NCBI GenBank assembly: GCA_963847595.1
Contig: CAWKAJ010000002.1
Coordinates: 744,001 to 808,000 of the forward strand
Reading direction: 5' to 3'
DNA: 64,000 nucleotides
From: JACWAE01 sp963847595
GTDB taxonomy: Bacteria > Chloroflexota > Dehalococcoidia > SZUA-161
Position numbers and translations under genes: made by a program. Under the pieces are notes generated by a model. The model did no database searches. It was not told the origin of the DNA and saw only the letters and a program-made list of their open reading frames with translations. Below, piece by piece: positions 1 to 6,852 of the stretch; the stretch's first letter is position 1, and each line of letters begins with the position of its first letter.

Positions 1-165
1 ATCATTGAGGAAAGGGCCATGCCGCCTCGATTCGTCTCCCGAGCCGGGCTCCTCTATCTTTATCACCTCGGCACCGAGATCAGCCATCAACTTAGTACAA
101 TAGGCTGCCGATATAAAGTTGCCGTACTCCACAATTTTGAGTCCGGAGAGCGCCTGTTCAGCCAC
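1..165 (-). CDS. CaiB/BaiF family CoA-transferase (family III), N-terminal 55 residues only
   Basis: The minus strand reads MAEQALSGLKIVEYG, then a stretch ending MADLGAEVIKIEEP and GSGDESRRHGPF, running off the window edge. This is the typical start of family III CoA-transferases, which move CoA between carboxylic acids: the Leu-x-Gly-hydrophobic-Lys-Ile-Val opening, the Lys-Leu-Met-Ala-Asp-Leu-Gly-Ala-Glu-Val-Ile-Lys-Ile-Glu helix-strand and the Gly-Asp-x-x-R segment. The start is GTG at 165-163, since a TAG lies two codons upstream and a GGAGG sits 8 nt before it. The frame is open to base 1, so the gene is cut only by the window. The substrate cannot be told from this fragment. Confidence 0.85.
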   Translation of the reverse strand, partial: MAEQALSGLKIVEYGNFISAAYCTKLMADLGAEVIKIEEPGSGDESRRHGPFLND

Positions 166-429
166 TTGCTAAACCTCCAGTCTTTGCCCGACCGTCAACG
201 CGCAGCTACCACGCAACACAAGAAGGGATTTATCTCAGGATTGACTGCTGCGACCAGCTAGATATTATGACTTAATTGCCTCGTTTGGGCAAGAGGCAGA
301 AGCTACAGGGGCACCCACAACAGCATCAAAAATGTGACAACTCTTTAACCTTTTTCCCTTTCATTTTATGACTTCTTCATATCTTTCCAACTAATATTAG
401 GATATTAAACGGTAAGAGGAGGAGGCAAA
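166..429. other. Intergenic region between two divergent genes
   Basis: About 260 bases separate the divergently read CoA-transferase and desulforedoxin-like gene, so promoters for both should lie here. The part near 340-410 is AT-rich. I see no RNA gene and no strong hairpin. Confidence 0.4.
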
Positions 430-627
430 ATGGCAGCGAAAACACAGAGCACCAAGCAGAAGGCAGCTACGAAGGGAAAAATCAGTAAGAATGACTCGTA
501 CGCTTGCGAGTCATGTGGGCTGGTAGTCTTAGTAGACGAAGAATGCGGCTGCGTAGAAGCACATGAGATCATTTGCTGCGGCGAGCCCATGAAGAAGACC
601 GCCAAAGCCAGGGCAACCAAAAAGTAA
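430..627 (+). CDS. Small desulforedoxin/rubredoxin-like metal-binding protein
   Basis: A 65-residue protein with a Lys/Ala/Thr-rich basic N-terminus (about residues 1-20), a core holding Tyr-Ala-Cys-Glu-Ser-Cys-Gly, two more Cys around Glu-Cys-Gly-Cys, and a final Cys-Cys-Gly-Glu-Pro-Met, then a basic tail. CxxCG followed by CCGxPM is the signature of desulforedoxin-type domains, which bind one iron or zinc through four Cys. These serve as small electron carriers or as N-terminal parts of superoxide reductases. Here only the metal site is present, with extra Cys residues and basic ends. A strong Shine-Dalgarno (GAGGAGG) lies 6 nt before ATG. The exact partner is unknown. Confidence 0.75.
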   Translation: MAAKTQSTKQKAATKGKISKNDSYACESCGLVVLVDEECGCVEAHEIICCGEPMKKTAKARATKK

Positions 628-760
628 AGTCCTGACGTCGCAGTCTATATTATACTCAATCTCGTATCATTCTAGCGCGAAGGCTTCCGGTACTGAGCAA
701 GTGAAACCTTGCTTCTATAGATTAGAGCCAGATATGGGACTGGTGTCTAGCGGAGCATAT

Positions 761-1420
761 TCATGCCAGAAGAGCAGCTACTATGCCCACGAGGAAAATG
801 CCATCGAAAACGCCGGCGCCCCCGATGCTGATCATATTAGGCCCGAGCCGCCTGATAGCGGGGAAGTTGAGCAGATCAGCCCCTATCAGAGTCCCCATAG
901 TTCCAGAAACGTATGCCACCGGAGGCGCATTGTGGCGCGCTAACAAGAGAGCCAGTGCAACCGATAGGAGAGGTGGGATCAACACCGGCATGACAATCCC
1001 TACCCCCGGTTTGGGCCGAGCGACCATCTTGGCTATCACGGCGACCACAATCGTAGCGACGACCGTCTGCCATATAGGCGCCCTTGTCACCAGCAGGTAT
1101 AACGAGAATCCGGTAGGCACCAAAGCACCACCTACATTTACAGCCAGAACCTGTTCCTTAACTCGCGGCGGGATATAGTAGAACAACGAAAAGGGAAAAG
1201 AAGGCTGCGCTTGCTGCTCATATACCACCTTGCGGCGCGAAATGGGGATATTGATCACGCTGCCTACCAGGGAGAAGCCCAGCAGCCCCGCGGCAGCCGC
1301 CAGAGAAAGGCCCAGTTTGGTGAAAGAGAAAGTGACAAGCTCCGCAGACAAGAGGACTAAGATAGTCCCCAGCAAAATCAACATTATCAGCATGAGCCGG
1401 AAAGAAGCCCTATTTCTCAT
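761..1420 (-). CDS. DUF1614 family integral membrane protein
   Basis: About 219 residues with a basic N-terminus and roughly six hydrophobic segments: one at the start, one around LLGFSLVGSVINIPIS, then several toward the C-terminus that include the Lys-Pro-Gly-Val-Gly-Ile loop and a Gly-Thr-x-Gly-x-Leu-Ile-Gly-Ala-Asp-Leu-Leu motif. The IPISRRKV segment, the Val-Asn-x-Gly-Gly-Ala-Leu-Val-Pro motif and the terminal GGAGVFDGIFL are hallmarks of DUF1614, a bacterial/archaeal membrane family of unknown function. The frame opens at GTG 1432, but ATG at 1420 is chosen because GAGG lies 7 nt before it. No partner gene is visible. Confidence 0.8.
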   Translation of the reverse strand: MRNRASFRLMLIMLILLGTILVLLSAELVTFSFTKLGLSLAAAAGLLGFSLVGSVINIPISRRKVVYEQQAQPSFPFSLFYYIPPRVKEQVLAVNVGGALVPTGFSLYLLVTRAPIWQTVVATIVVAVIAKMVARPKPGVGIVMPVLIPPLLSVALALLLARHNAPPVAYVSGTMGTLIGADLLNFPAIRRLGPNMISIGGAGVFDGIFLVGIVAALLA

Positions 1421-1663
1421 TGTGAGCCTCACAACAACAAAAAACGATACTTAAAGCCGAATTATATGTTAAGCAAGTTAGATGAAAAAATCATAAAATC
1501 CCCTGCCAAAAGCTTAAGAAGTTATCACATTCTGTTATAGCAACGTTAGACGCACTGACTAGTAGAGGATACTAAGAAGAAATACTGACTGGATATAAAA
1601 AGCACTTATTTATCAAGAAGCTGCGAGAGGCAGAGGCGATAGGCTAAGCAATCATCATAAGTC

Positions 1664-2068
1664 TCAGCGATTGTCCGGCACAATCTTAACCAGCAGGCTG
1701 CGGCTCCTGGGGCCATCGAATTCACAGAAGAAGATGCCCTGCCATGTTCCCAGCACCAGTCTACCCTCATCCACCAGCACCATTGCGGAACTGCCCAGTA
1801 GACTTGACTTGATGTGGGCAGGAGAGTTGCCTTCCAAGTGGCGATAGCCGCCATGTTGAGGCACTATAGCATCAAGCTGCTCAATGATATCTTCAACAAC
1901 ACTGGGGTCGGCCTGCTCGTTCAGCGTGACTGCGGCAGTGGTGTGGGGGACGAATAGATAGCAGACGCCGCTTTCTACATGGCTGGAGTCCACAACCTCT
2001 TGAACGGCTCGGGTAATGTTCTGAAACTCTACCCTCGACCTCGTCTTTATACCCAGCCTGTGTATCAT
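1664..2068 (-). CDS. yjbQ: YjbQ/UPF0047 family protein
   Basis: At 134 residues it matches the usual full length of the YjbQ family. It shows the conserved Val-Pro-His-Thr-Thr-Ala-Ala-Val-Thr-Leu-Asn-Glu segment, the Tyr-Arg-His-Leu-Glu-Gly-Asn-Ser-Pro-Ala-His motif, and the Leu-Gly-Thr-Trp-Gln-Gly-Ile-Phe-Phe-x-Glu-Phe-Asp-Gly-Pro-Arg C-terminal motif. The three conserved His/Glu clusters form a metal-like pocket; some members have weak thiamine-phosphate synthase activity, but the main role is unsettled. GAGG precedes the ATG by 7 nt. It follows nifS by 21 nt on the same strand, so it is probably the last gene of iscR-nifS-yjbQ. Confidence 0.88.
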   Translation of the reverse strand: MIHRLGIKTRSRVEFQNITRAVQEVVDSSHVESGVCYLFVPHTTAAVTLNEQADPSVVEDIIEQLDAIVPQHGGYRHLEGNSPAHIKSSLLGSSAMVLVDEGRLVLGTWQGIFFCEFDGPRSRSLLVKIVPDNR

Positions 2069-2089
2069 GAGACCGCCTCAGTTCGTTTG

Positions 2090-3295
2090 TTATGAACAGG
2101 CTTTTTTGTTATGTCCCGTTGTGCCCGTCAGCGGTGACATCTCTCTAAGCCTCTGCACTATACCCGGCAGGACAGAGAGCACGTAGTCCACATCTTCATC
2201 GGTATTATCAGTCCCGACCGTGAACCGAAGGCTGCCGTGGGCCAACTCCTCGGGAAGTCGCGTGGCAACAAGCACGTGCGAGGGGTCGTTGGAGCCCGTA
2301 GTACAGGCGCTGCCGCTTGAGGCGGCTATGCCCAGCAAGTCAAGGTGCAGCAGGATGGATTCCCCTTCAACATACTGGAAAGATAAGTTCAGGTTGTTGG
2401 GCAGGCGTTGCGTAGGATGACCGTTGAGATAAACTTCCCCGATCCGAGACTTTATGCCCTCGAGCAAGCGGTCGCGCAACCTCTGGCAGTATTGGCTGTT
2501 TGACCCCCTCTCATCAGCGGCCATCTTAAGAGCAACCGCAGTGCCCACAATTCCGGGGATATTCTCCGTACCCGCCCTGCGGCCATTCTCCTGAGCACCG
2601 CCGGTCTGCTGAGGCACAAATGACGTTCCCTTCCTGATATAGAAGATACCCATCCCCTTGGGCCCGCGGAACTTGTGCGCCGATAGGCTCAGCATATCTA
2701 CGCCCAGCTTATTCACATCAAGGTCCAGTGCCCCGGCACCCTGAACTGCATCGGTATGGAATACGATTTTTCTCTGCTTAGACTTGGCTTTAACCAATCT
2801 GGCAAACTCAGCCACAGGCTCGATGGTGCCGATTTCGTTGTTAGCCAGCATTATACTGACCAGAATGGTCTTATCGGTAATTGCTTTTTCTAAGTCATCG
2901 GCGTTGACTAGTCCAAAGCGGTCCACCGGGAGATAGGTTACTTTGAAGCCAACCTCCTCCAGATAGTGGCAGGTATGCAGCACAGCATGATGCTCGATGG
3001 CTGAGGTGATGATATGATTGCCCTCTTTCTTCAGAGCAAACGCCGCTCCTTTGAGTGCAGCGTTGTCAGACTCGCTGCCGCCGCTGGTGAATATAATTTC
3101 TCCAGGCTTACACCCTAAAACACCAGCCACGGTCATCCGCGCTTCATCTGTTGCCTTTCTAGCCTCCTGGGCGATGGAGTAGATGCTTGAAGGATTGCCA
3201 TAAATCTGGCTGAAATAAGGAAGCATTGCCTCCAAAACTTTGGGATGAACCGAAGTCGTGGCTGCATGGTCCATATAAATCAATTTATGCTTCAA
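2090..3295 (-). CDS. nifS: Cysteine desulfurase, NifS/IscS family
   Basis: This PLP enzyme converts cysteine to alanine and passes sulfur to Fe-S assembly. The N-terminus reads Tyr-Met-Asp-His-Ala-Ala-Thr-Thr. The PLP lysine is in Ser-Leu-Ser-Ala-His-Lys-Phe-Arg-Gly-Pro-Lys-Gly, and the active-site Cys is in Ser-Ser-Gly-Ser-Ala-Cys-Thr-Thr-Gly. About 401 residues is normal. The frame is open further upstream, but I choose the TTG at 3295-3293: GGAGGAG lies 5 nt before it, and the protein then starts MKHKLIYMDHAATT as family members do. It overlaps the end of iscR by 11 nt, so translation is probably coupled. Confidence 0.93.
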   Translation of the reverse strand: MKHKLIYMDHAATTSVHPKVLEAMLPYFSQIYGNPSSIYSIAQEARKATDEARMTVAGVLGCKPGEIIFTSGGSESDNAALKGAAFALKKEGNHIITSAIEHHAVLHTCHYLEEVGFKVTYLPVDRFGLVNADDLEKAITDKTILVSIMLANNEIGTIEPVAEFARLVKAKSKQRKIVFHTDAVQGAGALDLDVNKLGVDMLSLSAHKFRGPKGMGIFYIRKGTSFVPQQTGGAQENGRRAGTENIPGIVGTAVALKMAADERGSNSQYCQRLRDRLLEGIKSRIGEVYLNGHPTQRLPNNLNLSFQYVEGESILLHLDLLGIAASSGSACTTGSNDPSHVLVATRLPEELAHGSLRFTVGTDNTDEDVDYVLSVLPGIVQRLREMSPLTGTTGHNKKACS

Positions 3296-3746
3296 CTTTT
3301 CTCCTCCGCTGAGACGCCTGGCTGACTTCTGACTCTTGGCTAGAGCACAAATCGGCAAGGGTCGTAGTATCAAGCACCCTGGCTATGCTATTGCGCACCT
3401 GTTCCCAAAGCGGCTTGGAAGGGCAAAACATTTCCCTGCGGCAATAACCAGCCCCTGCCTCCTCCGACACACATTCGGCAGGAGCAATAGGACCCTCCAG
3501 GGCCCGTACCACCTGCCCTGCAGTTATTGAGGCAGGGTCGGCGGTCAATCGATAGCCCCCATGTGCTCCACGCGTGCCTCCCACCAAACCGGCTCTGCGC
3601 AATACAGTTACGAGCTGCTCCAGATAACTCAAAGAGATGTCTTCCGATTTAGCGATCTCAGCCAGCGACATAGGCCCTTTCTGATAACCCTGCGCCAGGG
3701 CTATCATAGTACGCAGTCCGTAACGCGCCCTGCTTGAGAATTTCAT
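3285..3746 (-). CDS. iscR: Rrf2/IscR family Fe-S-responsive transcription regulator
   Basis: About 153 residues. The protein starts MKFSSRARYGLR, the standard Rrf2 opening, followed by a winged HTH that includes LAEIAKSEDIS and LEQLVTVLRRAGLV, then a Gly-Gly-Tyr-x-Leu wing. Three Cys follow as Cys-x9-Cys-x5-Cys (ECVSEEAGAGYC and MFC), matching the Fe-S ligand region of IscR, though with wider first spacing than in E. coli. The longer open frame begins at 3899 inside tRNA-Asp and is not believable; ATG 3746 has AGGA upstream. Gene order with nifS suggests it senses Fe-S status and controls its own operon. Confidence 0.92.
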   Translation of the reverse strand: MKFSSRARYGLRTMIALAQGYQKGPMSLAEIAKSEDISLSYLEQLVTVLRRAGLVGGTRGAHGGYRLTADPASITAGQVVRALEGPIAPAECVSEEAGAGYCRREMFCPSKPLWEQVRNSIARVLDTTTLADLCSSQESEVSQASQRRRKVEA

Positions 3747-3752
3747 CGCAAT

Positions 3753-3777
3753 AATTCCTGGTACTTTAGTAGGAATT
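3753..3777. promoter_or_regulatory. Inverted-repeat operator candidate for IscR
   Basis: AATTCCT (3753-3759) and AGGAATT (3771-3777) form a perfect 7-bp inverted repeat with an 11-base centre that itself contains TACTTTAGTA. It overlaps the -10 element of the iscR promoter, the expected position for autorepression by an Rrf2 protein. Binding is inferred, not shown. Confidence 0.55.
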
Positions 3778-3803
3778 GTAACATTACGGCATATCCCTGT
3801 CAA
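3775..3803 (-). promoter_or_regulatory. Sigma-70 promoter of iscR-nifS-yjbQ
   Basis: On the minus strand TTGACA (3803-3798) is followed after 17 bases by TACAAT (3780-3775). The start codon lies about 29 nt downstream of the -10. Confidence 0.75.
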
Positions 3804-3821
3804 CACAGCGACTGAATTAGC

Positions 3822-3851
3822 TTGACAATACGAAGGCTGACTTGATACAAT
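3822..3851 (+). promoter_or_regulatory. Sigma-70 promoter of tRNA-Asp
   Basis: TTGACA at 3822-3827, an 18-base spacer and TACAAT at 3846-3851. The tRNA begins 22 bases after the -10, consistent with a short 5' leader. Confidence 0.7.
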
Positions 3852-3873
3852 GCAAAGCGAACAGTAGTTTCGT

Positions 3874-3947
3874 GGCCCCGTGGTGTAGCGGTCTAACATA
3901 TCTGCCTGTCACGCAGAAGATCGTGGGTTCGAATCCCATCGGGGTCG
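3874..3947 (+). tRNA. tRNA-Asp (anticodon GTC)
   Basis: A cloverleaf can be drawn. The acceptor GGCCCCG pairs with CGGGGTC (one G-U). The D-arm is around TGGTGTAGCGGTCTAACA, the anticodon loop reads CTGTCAC with GTC, and the T-arm is GTGGG-TTCGAAT-CCCAT. CCA is not encoded. The gene is complete because the island carries a copy of the 3' end that restores it. Confidence 0.95.
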
Positions 3948-5423
3948 CTTCTGCAATACGTAGTTTGACATCCCTTCGTATTGCAAATCGAAGAAAGGCT
4001 TGAACTCGGGTCGTGGTGTAACAGCCACCACTTTCCTATTTCCAATCCACACCCCTTCAAATAGACAAGTAGCCAGTCGATTCCTTTGCTCTTGGGTAGC
4101 CAGTTGCCACGCTGCACAAATGTCCTTCAAGAATAGAGCAAGCTTTTCGAGCAACTTTTCCTCACTCATTACTGGCGTGAGTTGTTTAAGTCCGTCTTGT
4201 ATGCCAGCATAATCAGCCAGGTATTCCTCCTGCGTTATGTGTCCCCATTTGTACAACTCTTTCGTCCGTTTTAGCCGAGCCTCAAGCACTGCCCTCTGCT
4301 TGCCTACATCGTAGGCTGATTCTAACCTCCGGTGAGCTCCCAGTATCTTCTCTTGATAATCATCTGGGATATGGAAGGCTGTCAGGTAAGCCAGAAGTTG
4401 TTCCTCATAGACGTCCAAGCAGGTAGATGGCTCAGAACAATCTCCACTCTTGATTCTGCCATTGCAAACCAGTCTTACTCGTCCTCTGCCTTTGAATGAC
4501 CTTAACGTGCGTCCACATTCGGCGCACCTAGCTATTCCTGATAACGAATATACGCTAGCATCTGAGCGAATAGTCTGTGGCTTATTTGCTCTCTCTGCCC
4601 TTGCCCTTTGCACTTGCTCAAATAGGTCTGGCTGCACAAACGGCTCATGCTTGGCCTTCATCCACCCTCCATTACCGTTTGGGATATAGCCTATGTAAAA
4701 CCTATTGGAGAGCATATCCTTAACCGTATCTTTGGAGAACGGCCTTGAGCCATGAGTGCCAGTTGTCCTACATCCTGACTGATTTAGAACAATGGCTATT
4801 TGCCTGTCGGTTTCCCCCTGCGCTGCATGGTCAAACGCCATCTTCAAGCCTTCGTAGTTGCGAACCCTTACTTGTTGCTCATCCACTTTAACATTCCTCT
4901 CCTGCATGTCTGGAATCGGTATCCCGTCCTCCCCTTTTGTGGCCCCGAACGGCAGTATTCCACAATACAATCCTTGCATCCTCCTCTCATGCCATCCCTT
5001 CTTGGTTTCTTGGCTGAGGTTGTCTGAATAGTATTGTGCGAATGCCCCAAGTAAAGCTAAGTGTACCTTCCCCGAGGGTGTTGTGAAATCCATCTGCTCG
5101 TTGATAGAGATAAAAGCAATCCCTGCCTTCAAGAGCTTGTCGAAGTATTCGAGAGTAATACGCAGATTTCTTGAGAAACGATCCAGCTTGTGCACCACCA
5201 CCACGTCGAACTTCCTTGCCAGCGCATCTGCCATCATTTCCTTGAACACAGGGCGTTTGTTGATGTCCTCAGTCCTCGCAGATTTACCCTCCTCAAGGTA
5301 TTCGTGTTCGGCGATCCACCCCCTCCCTTGACACAACGCCTGAAACGCTCTTCTCTGGGCATCAATGCTGTAGCCTTCGGTTTGTTCCTCGGTGCTAACC
5401 CTAGCGTATAATCCTGCTCTCAT
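3909..5423 (-). CDS. Large serine recombinase (site-specific integrase)
   Basis: 504 residues. The resolvase-type catalytic domain starts Ala-Gly-Leu-Tyr-Ala-Arg-Val-Ser-Thr-Glu-Glu-Gln with nucleophile Ser near residue 10, and includes LDRFSRN (about residues 80-86). A recombinase domain follows (about 170-290, with SNRFYIGYI). Then comes a zinc ribbon with CAECGRTL and Cys-Asn-Gly...Cys, and a coiled-coil-like stretch (about 365-450). It would insert and excise the island. The last residues, RPRWDSNPRSSA, are read antisense through the tRNA-Asp 3' end, the usual mark of an integrase gene fused to its tRNA target. It overlaps the upstream RHH gene by 4 nt. Confidence 0.93.
   Translation of the reverse strand: MRAGLYARVSTEEQTEGYSIDAQRRAFQALCQGRGWIAEHEYLEEGKSARTEDINKRPVFKEMMADALARKFDVVVVHKLDRFSRNLRITLEYFDKLLKAGIAFISINEQMDFTTPSGKVHLALLGAFAQYYSDNLSQETKKGWHERRMQGLYCGILPFGATKGEDGIPIPDMQERNVKVDEQQVRVRNYEGLKMAFDHAAQGETDRQIAIVLNQSGCRTTGTHGSRPFSKDTVKDMLSNRFYIGYIPNGNGGWMKAKHEPFVQPDLFEQVQRARAERANKPQTIRSDASVYSLSGIARCAECGRTLRSFKGRGRVRLVCNGRIKSGDCSEPSTCLDVYEEQLLAYLTAFHIPDDYQEKILGAHRRLESAYDVGKQRAVLEARLKRTKELYKWGHITQEEYLADYAGIQDGLKQLTPVMSEEKLLEKLALFLKDICAAWQLATQEQRNRLATCLFEGVWIGNRKVVAVTPRPEFKPFFDLQYEGMSNYVLQKRPRWDSNPRSSA
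3935..3949 (+). repeat. Left attachment site (attL) within tRNA-Asp 3' end
   Basis: The 15 bases CCCATCGGGGTCGCT at 3935-3949 recur in the same orientation at 32952-32966. Extending left from CGA, 18 of 20 bases agree. This is the expected outcome of integration at the 3' end of a tRNA gene. Confidence 0.65.
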
Positions 5424-5611
5424 CCCTTGCCCCTCCTGACTAATTTTTTCTCCTTCTCTATCTTCTCCACTATCGCCTCTTCAAGCCACCGTCCCAGCGT
5501 CTTCTTCTCAGTCACAGCAGCAACCCGGGCTTGGTGGAGAACGTCAAGGTCTACCCTGATGCTGGTGTTTGGTTTTATTCCTGTCCTGGGTCTACCTGTG
5601 CGCTGTCCCAT
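5420..5611 (-). CDS. Small ribbon-helix-helix-like DNA-binding protein
   Basis: A 63-residue protein starting MGQRTGRPRTG, followed by NTSIRVDLDVLHQARVAAV and a second helix TLGRWLEEAIVEKIEKE with a basic end. This fits a CopG/Arc-type ribbon-helix-helix: a strand, then two helices. The frame is open upstream to 5761, but ATG 5611 is chosen because a promoter ends just before it. It overlaps the recombinase start as ATGA, so it is probably a translation-coupled regulator or directionality partner of the recombinase. That role is inferred from position only. Confidence 0.72.
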   Translation of the reverse strand: MGQRTGRPRTGIKPNTSIRVDLDVLHQARVAAVTEKKTLGRWLEEAIVEKIEKEKKLVRRGKG

Positions 5612-5617
5612 GCATTC

Positions 5618-5646
5618 ACTGTAACCAATGTAATACAAAAAGTCAA
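5618..5646 (-). promoter_or_regulatory. Promoter of the RHH-recombinase operon, probably leaderless
   Basis: Minus strand TTGACT (5646-5641), 17-base spacer, TACAGT (5623-5618). The ATG follows the -10 by only six bases, so the predicted transcript would start at or next to the start codon, and no Shine-Dalgarno is present. Confidence 0.6.
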
Positions 5647-6009
5647 GAGGCTCTGAATTACGCGTACATCGTGTGATCCAACATTTTGACGATTTCTCAA
5701 CCCAACCGCCTTTATCAGGTGGGTGATAAGCTTGCAAAAGGGGATGCCCGCAGCTAAGCATGCATTTACGCGGAAACCATGTGTTCCTTAAGGACTTGCT
5801 TTTGGATTACGTGGATTGTGCGCCGTAATGTAACTTAACAAAGCGATGAATTGTGACCGGCGGTAACAAAACAAGCAAATTTGACCCAGGCTGCACATTA
5901 TGGACAATTAGCAATGATAAACAAATTGGACAACAGTGTTATCACCTGACATAATGAGGCAGAACGACCGATTGTAAAATACTCTATAGCATATAGGATG
6001 AGATAGCAG

Positions 6010-6693
6010 ATGCGCAGCGAAGAAGTACCCATGCAGACAACAAGGTTGATTGTAGTGGATGACGAGCCGCTTTTTAGAGAGCTTTTGTGCCGAACCCTCT
6101 CTGCAGAGCAAGGTTTGCAGGTGGTAGGGGTAGCGGGAGATGGGGAGACTGCAATCCGCCTGGCCAAGCAAGAGAAACCTGATGTAGTGATTATGGATAT
6201 TGAGCTCCCGGGAAAGCTGGACGGAATCGAGGCAGCATTGCAGATTAAGAGGGAAAGGCCCCAGACTGGTATCGTAATTCTGTCTGTTCATAATGAGCGG
6301 CGCTATGTGACAAGCCTACCACTAGAGACCATACAGGGATGGGCATATCTTCTTAAACAGACGGCACCGGATCTGGCAACGGTTGTCCGAGCCATTCAGG
6401 GTAGTAAGGCTGGCATGGTTGTGTTGGACCCTGCTGTGGTATCGAACCTGCGCCCCAAGCAAGGCTCGGCACTGGCGAGATTGAACCCCAGACATCAGGA
6501 GGTTCTGGAACTCCTGGCTCAAGGCTATAGCAACGCTGCAATAGCCCGGTTGTTGAACCTGTCCCGCAAGTCGGTTGAGACCTACATAAACGCCATATAT
6601 CAGGGACTTCATCTTTCCCACGAACAGGGTATCCGCGCCCGGGTCAAAGCCACCCTCCTCTATCTGGAAGGCTCTAGGAGCCGTCAAGCATAG
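6010..6693 (+). CDS. NarL/LuxR-type orphan response regulator
   Basis: About 227 residues. The receiver domain (about 10-125) has the acidic pair Val-Val-Asp-Asp-Glu-Pro, phospho-acceptor Asp in VVIMDIELPG, and Lys in YLLKQTAP. The LuxR HTH (about 155-215) reads LNPRHQEVLELLAQGYSN, then AIARLLNLSRKSVETYIN. Phosphorylation would trigger DNA binding. No histidine kinase is near, so its partner is elsewhere or lost. ATG 6031 (MQTTRLIVVDDE) is an equally good start; neither has a strong Shine-Dalgarno. It lies just left of the first IS copy, inside the island. Confidence 0.88.
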   Translation: MRSEEVPMQTTRLIVVDDEPLFRELLCRTLSAEQGLQVVGVAGDGETAIRLAKQEKPDVVIMDIELPGKLDGIEAALQIKRERPQTGIVILSVHNERRYVTSLPLETIQGWAYLLKQTAPDLATVVRAIQGSKAGMVVLDPAVVSNLRPKQGSALARLNPRHQEVLELLAQGYSNAAIARLLNLSRKSVETYINAIYQGLHLSHEQGIRARVKATLLYLEGSRSRQA

Positions 6694-6852
6694 ACGAGAA
6701 AAATCATCAAGCGGGCACTTGACTTGTACGAGAAGGCTGATGGTCAATACCTTTTGATTGTTGTTGACCAAAACGCTATTTTGTGCAGTTCAATATTTGT
6801 TCGCACACTCAGCGCTCCAAAAACGGGATGCCTCCACCTAAGCTCGACACTA

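Noticed and set aside
3285..3899. Longer form of IscR beginning at 3899
   Set aside because: The added 51 residues start inside tRNA-Asp and run through the promoter. The family start MKFSS at 3746 has its own Shine-Dalgarno.
3893..4117. Frame ending SDPDGIRTHDLLRDRQIC near tRNA-Asp
   Set aside because: This is the antisense of the tRNA and the recombinase 3' end in another frame, a common false protein.
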